DNA of 64,000 nucleotides from Mesorhizobium sp. (GTDB taxonomy: Bacteria > Pseudomonadota > Alphaproteobacteria > Rhizobiales > Rhizobiaceae): the NCBI RefSeq assembly GCF_004962245.1, contig NZ_SUHQ01000008.1, positions 62,001 to 126,000 on the forward strand. Reading direction: 5' to 3'. The notes beneath the pieces are model-generated. The model was not told the DNA's origin. It did no database searches and saw only the letters and a program-made list of their open reading frames with translations. Shown one piece after another: positions 61,994-64,000 of this stretch; the first letter of the stretch is position 1; every line of letters begins with the position of its first letter. A program made the position numbers and the translations under genes.

Positions 61994-63223
61994 ATGGTGA
62001 AGGGGATGGTCATCATCGGCGCCGGTGAATGCGGCGGACGCGCTGCCTTGGCGCTGCGCGATCTCGGCTATGACGGGCCGGTGACGCTGGTCGGCGACGA
62101 GCCGCATCTGCCCTATGAACGGCCGCCGCTGTCGAAAGAGGCGATGGCCGACGATGCGCCCGAGATCAAGGCGATCGCCAGCGACGCGGTCCTGGCCGAG
62201 AGATCGATCCGGCATATCCATTCGGTTCAGGCAGTGGCGATCGATCGCGCGGCGCATGGCGTGCACCTGTCGGACGGTTCGGTCCTTCCTTACGATAGGC
62301 TTTTGCTGGCAACCGGTTCGATCCCTCGCAAGCTGCCAATGCCCGGCCTCGGCGCGCGCTGCGTGTATCTCCGGACCTTCAACGACGCGTTGGCGATCCG
62401 CGCGCATCTCAGCGCCGGAAACCGCATCGCGATTGTCGGCGGCGGCTTCATCGGCCTCGAGCTCGCCACCGCGGCGCGCAGGCTGGGCGCAACGGTCACC
62501 GTCATCGAGGCACAGCCGCGCATCCTGATGCGCGGCGTGCCGGCCGAGATCGCCAAAATCATCCACGAGGCGCATGAAGCCGAGGGCGTGAAAATCCTCT
62601 GCGGCGACGGCATCGCCGCGATCGCCGACGACGGCGCCGAGGTGCGCATCACGCTTGCCGGCGGACAGGACATCGTCGCCGATCTGGCGGTGATCGGCAT
62701 CGGCGCCGTGCCTGTGACCGGACTTGCCGCGGAAGCGGGGCTGGCGATCGACAACGGCATAGCAGTCGATGCCGAGCTTCGTACGGGTGATCCGGATATC
62801 TTCGCCGCCGGCGATTGCTGCTCGTTTCCGCTTGCCGTCTACGGCGGCCGGCGCGTGCGGCTGGAAGCCTGGCGCAACGCGCAGGAGCAGGGCGCGCTTG
62901 CGGCCAGGAACATGCTGGGCGCCGGCGAGGCCCATGCGGCTGTGCCATGGTTCTGGTCGGATCAGTACGGCCTGACCTTGCAGATCGCCGGGCTGTCGGA
63001 CGAGGGCAGCAAGGTCGTGCGCCGCGACCTCGACGACGGCGCCTTCATCCTGTTCCATCTGGCCGAAGACGGCAGGCTGGTCGCGGCGAGCGGCATCGGC
63101 CCGGGCAATTCGGTCGCCCGCGACATAAGACTGGCCGAGATGCTGATCGCCAGGCGGGCGAAGCCGGCGCCGGAAGCGCTCGGCTCGCAAACGGTCAAGC
63201 TGAAGTCGCTGCTGGCGGCATGA
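61994..63223 (+). CDS. mocF: MocF-like ferredoxin reductase
   Basis: 409-aa FAD/NAD(P)H-dependent ferredoxin reductase of the rubredoxin/putidaredoxin-reductase type. FAD motif GAGECGG (residues 9-15), ERPPLSKEAM, the NAD motif IVGGGFIGLELA, and the second FAD contact DIFAAGDCCSF are visible. It completes the electron chain NAD(P)H - MocF - MocE - MocD. The GTGATG at the start allows a GTG at 61991 as well. Confidence 0.88.
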   Translation: MVKGMVIIGAGECGGRAALALRDLGYDGPVTLVGDEPHLPYERPPLSKEAMADDAPEIKAIASDAVLAERSIRHIHSVQAVAIDRAAHGVHLSDGSVLPYDRLLLATGSIPRKLPMPGLGARCVYLRTFNDALAIRAHLSAGNRIAIVGGGFIGLELATAARRLGATVTVIEAQPRILMRGVPAEIAKIIHEAHEAEGVKILCGDGIAAIADDGAEVRITLAGGQDIVADLAVIGIGAVPVTGLAAEAGLAIDNGIAVDAELRTGDPDIFAAGDCCSFPLAVYGGRRVRLEAWRNAQEQGALAARNMLGAGEAHAAVPWFWSDQYGLTLQIAGLSDEGSKVVRRDLDDGAFILFHLAEDGRLVAASGIGPGNSVARDIRLAEMLIARRAKPAPEALGSQTVKLKSLLAA

Positions 63224-63410
63224 ACCGGCGCGGGCTGCGGGACCATTTGAAAGAAACTGGCCGAATGCTTGTCGTTCTAGATTAGTGGGGGAAGCCTGAC
63301 GCTTGGTACTCGCTTGGCGGAGACGACCCTAAGCGGAAGCTCGTGCGCCCTCGGCCGAATTCATGACGCCGAACGGATGTTGTCATGGCTTATCCGCCCT
63401 TGGTCCAATC

Positions 63411-64000
63411 TCATGGCAATCGAGGTGTTTTCGGCCGGATCGAGTGCGTGGAACCGCTTGCTTTCGGTGCCGCTGCCTCCTGCAGCTCGCGCCGAAATTC
63501 ATCGCGTTTCTCATGGATCGAAGCGATGACCGGTCCTGCCGCCTGCCCCAATCCGATCAGCGCCGCTTCCGACAGCTGCAGGCTGGCCTCGATCGTTTCA
63601 GGCACGGCGTCGGTCACGCCGATCGCATAGAGGTGGCGCGCGTGGCCAGCATCGCGGGCGCGCGAGATGATGACGATGTCCGTTCTCAGCGCACGTACCT
63701 GTCTTACGATTTCGTCGATATCGGTCTGTCCGGCAACCGTTACGATGACGGCTTTGGCGTCCATGAGACCGCAGATCTTCAGGAATTCCGGCTCGGTTGC
63801 GTTGCCATAATAGACCTCTCGCCTGCTTCGCCGGTATGCCGGGACCGCGGCTGCGTCATTGTCCACTGCGATATAGCGATAGCCGTGCCGATCCAGCAGC
63901 GAGCAGACGACCTGCCCAACCCGGCCATGGCCTATGACGATTGCATGTCCGGCGACGCCGCTTGGTGCGACGGTGAGCTCCGGGTCGAGCGCCCTGGGCT
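63411..64000 (-). CDS. KefB/KefC-type cation:proton antiporter, C-terminal part
   Basis: The frame runs off the right end, so only the C-terminal about 197 residues are seen. They form an RCK/TrkA-N nucleotide-binding domain (AIVIGHGRVGQVVCSLLDRHGYRYIAVDND, EVYYGNATEPEFLKICGLMDAKAVIVT, VIISRARDAGHARHLYAIGVTDAVPE) typical of the cytoplasmic tail of CPA2-family antiporters or of related potassium channels. The membrane part lies outside the window. The 187 bases between mocF and its stop show nothing. Confidence 0.85.
   Translation of the reverse strand, partial: PRALDPELTVAPSGVAGHAIVIGHGRVGQVVCSLLDRHGYRYIAVDNDAAAVPAYRRSRREVYYGNATEPEFLKICGLMDAKAVIVTVAGQTDIDEIVRQVRALRTDIVIISRARDAGHARHLYAIGVTDAVPETIEASLQLSEAALIGLGQAAGPVIASIHEKRDEFRRELQEAAAPKASGSTHSIRPKTPRLP

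Overview
The window looks like a chromosomal segment of a rhizobial alphaproteobacterium, most likely Mesorhizobium or a close relative. This rests on the high G+C coding style, the IolR-type iolR-C-D-E-B order, the iolC-DUF2090 fusion, rhizopine-type mocDEF genes, DUF1127 and DUF3329 proteins and a fused SecDF. I could not run any search, so the genus is an inference. Only the right-edge gene is cut (a KefB/KefC-type antiporter). There is one tRNA (Arg-ACG), one decayed IS1-family transposase, and no prophage, CRISPR array or rRNA.

Region by region. 1-6.9 kb: sensor histidine kinase, tRNA-Arg, cupin, transposase remnant, DUF1127 protein, a winged-helix/TPR regulator, a GFA-family protein and a flavin monooxygenase. 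6.9-10.2 kb: GlxA-type regulator, membrane-anchored DJ-1/PfpI protein, alpha/beta hydrolase. 10.2-19.7 kb: an eight-gene minus-strand operon (TRAP transporter dctP-dctQ-dctM, HpcH/HpaI aldolase, DUF6282 hydrolase, BKACE enzyme, quinone reductase, SDR) with a divergent cupin-like gene and an IclR regulator. This is a plausible uptake-and-degradation pathway for an unknown organic acid. 19.8-23.7 kb: a sulfide/persulfide group (ArsR-rhodanese fusion, ETHE1-like MBL protein, MFS carrier) followed by a Met-rich EF-hand protein and a SHOCT protein. 23.7-32.2 kb: secDF, ArsR plus SRPBCC pair, OmpW porin behind a perfect FNR/FixK box, ddl, a Tat-exported nitroreductase-like protein and a DUF6064 protein.

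32.2-41.9 kb: three cyclic-amide hydrolase genes (PuuE-like, dihydropyrimidinase-like, allantoinase-like), a LacI regulator and a divergent CUT2 sugar-type ABC transporter. 41.9-44.4 kb: phnN, phnM and the DUF1045 phosphonate gene, without the C-P lyase core. 44.5-52.6 kb: myo-inositol operon iolR-iolC-iolD-iolE-DUF3329-iolB plus a divergent Gfo/Idh/MocA dehydrogenase. 52.7-54.0 kb: a class I DAHP synthase preceded by a classical attenuator with an aromatic-rich leader peptide. 54.0-63.2 kb: SDR, inositol 2-dehydrogenase, an inositol/rhizopine-type ABC transporter, a LacI regulator and divergent mocD-mocE-mocF.

How the parts fit. The 44.5-63.2 kb half reads as one inositol-centred catabolic region. 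The ABC transporter brings in an inositol-like compound, MocDEF could remove an O-methyl group (rhizopine 3-O-methyl-scyllo-inosamine, or an O-methyl-inositol such as pinitol), IdhA oxidises inositol, and IolE/IolD/IolC/IolB process the product. Shared TGRAA-N6-TTCCA sites link the iol operon to the ABC operon, and repeated TGATA/TATCA sites flank the LacI gene and mocD. The DAHP synthase attenuator (53830-53992) is the clearest new regulatory element.
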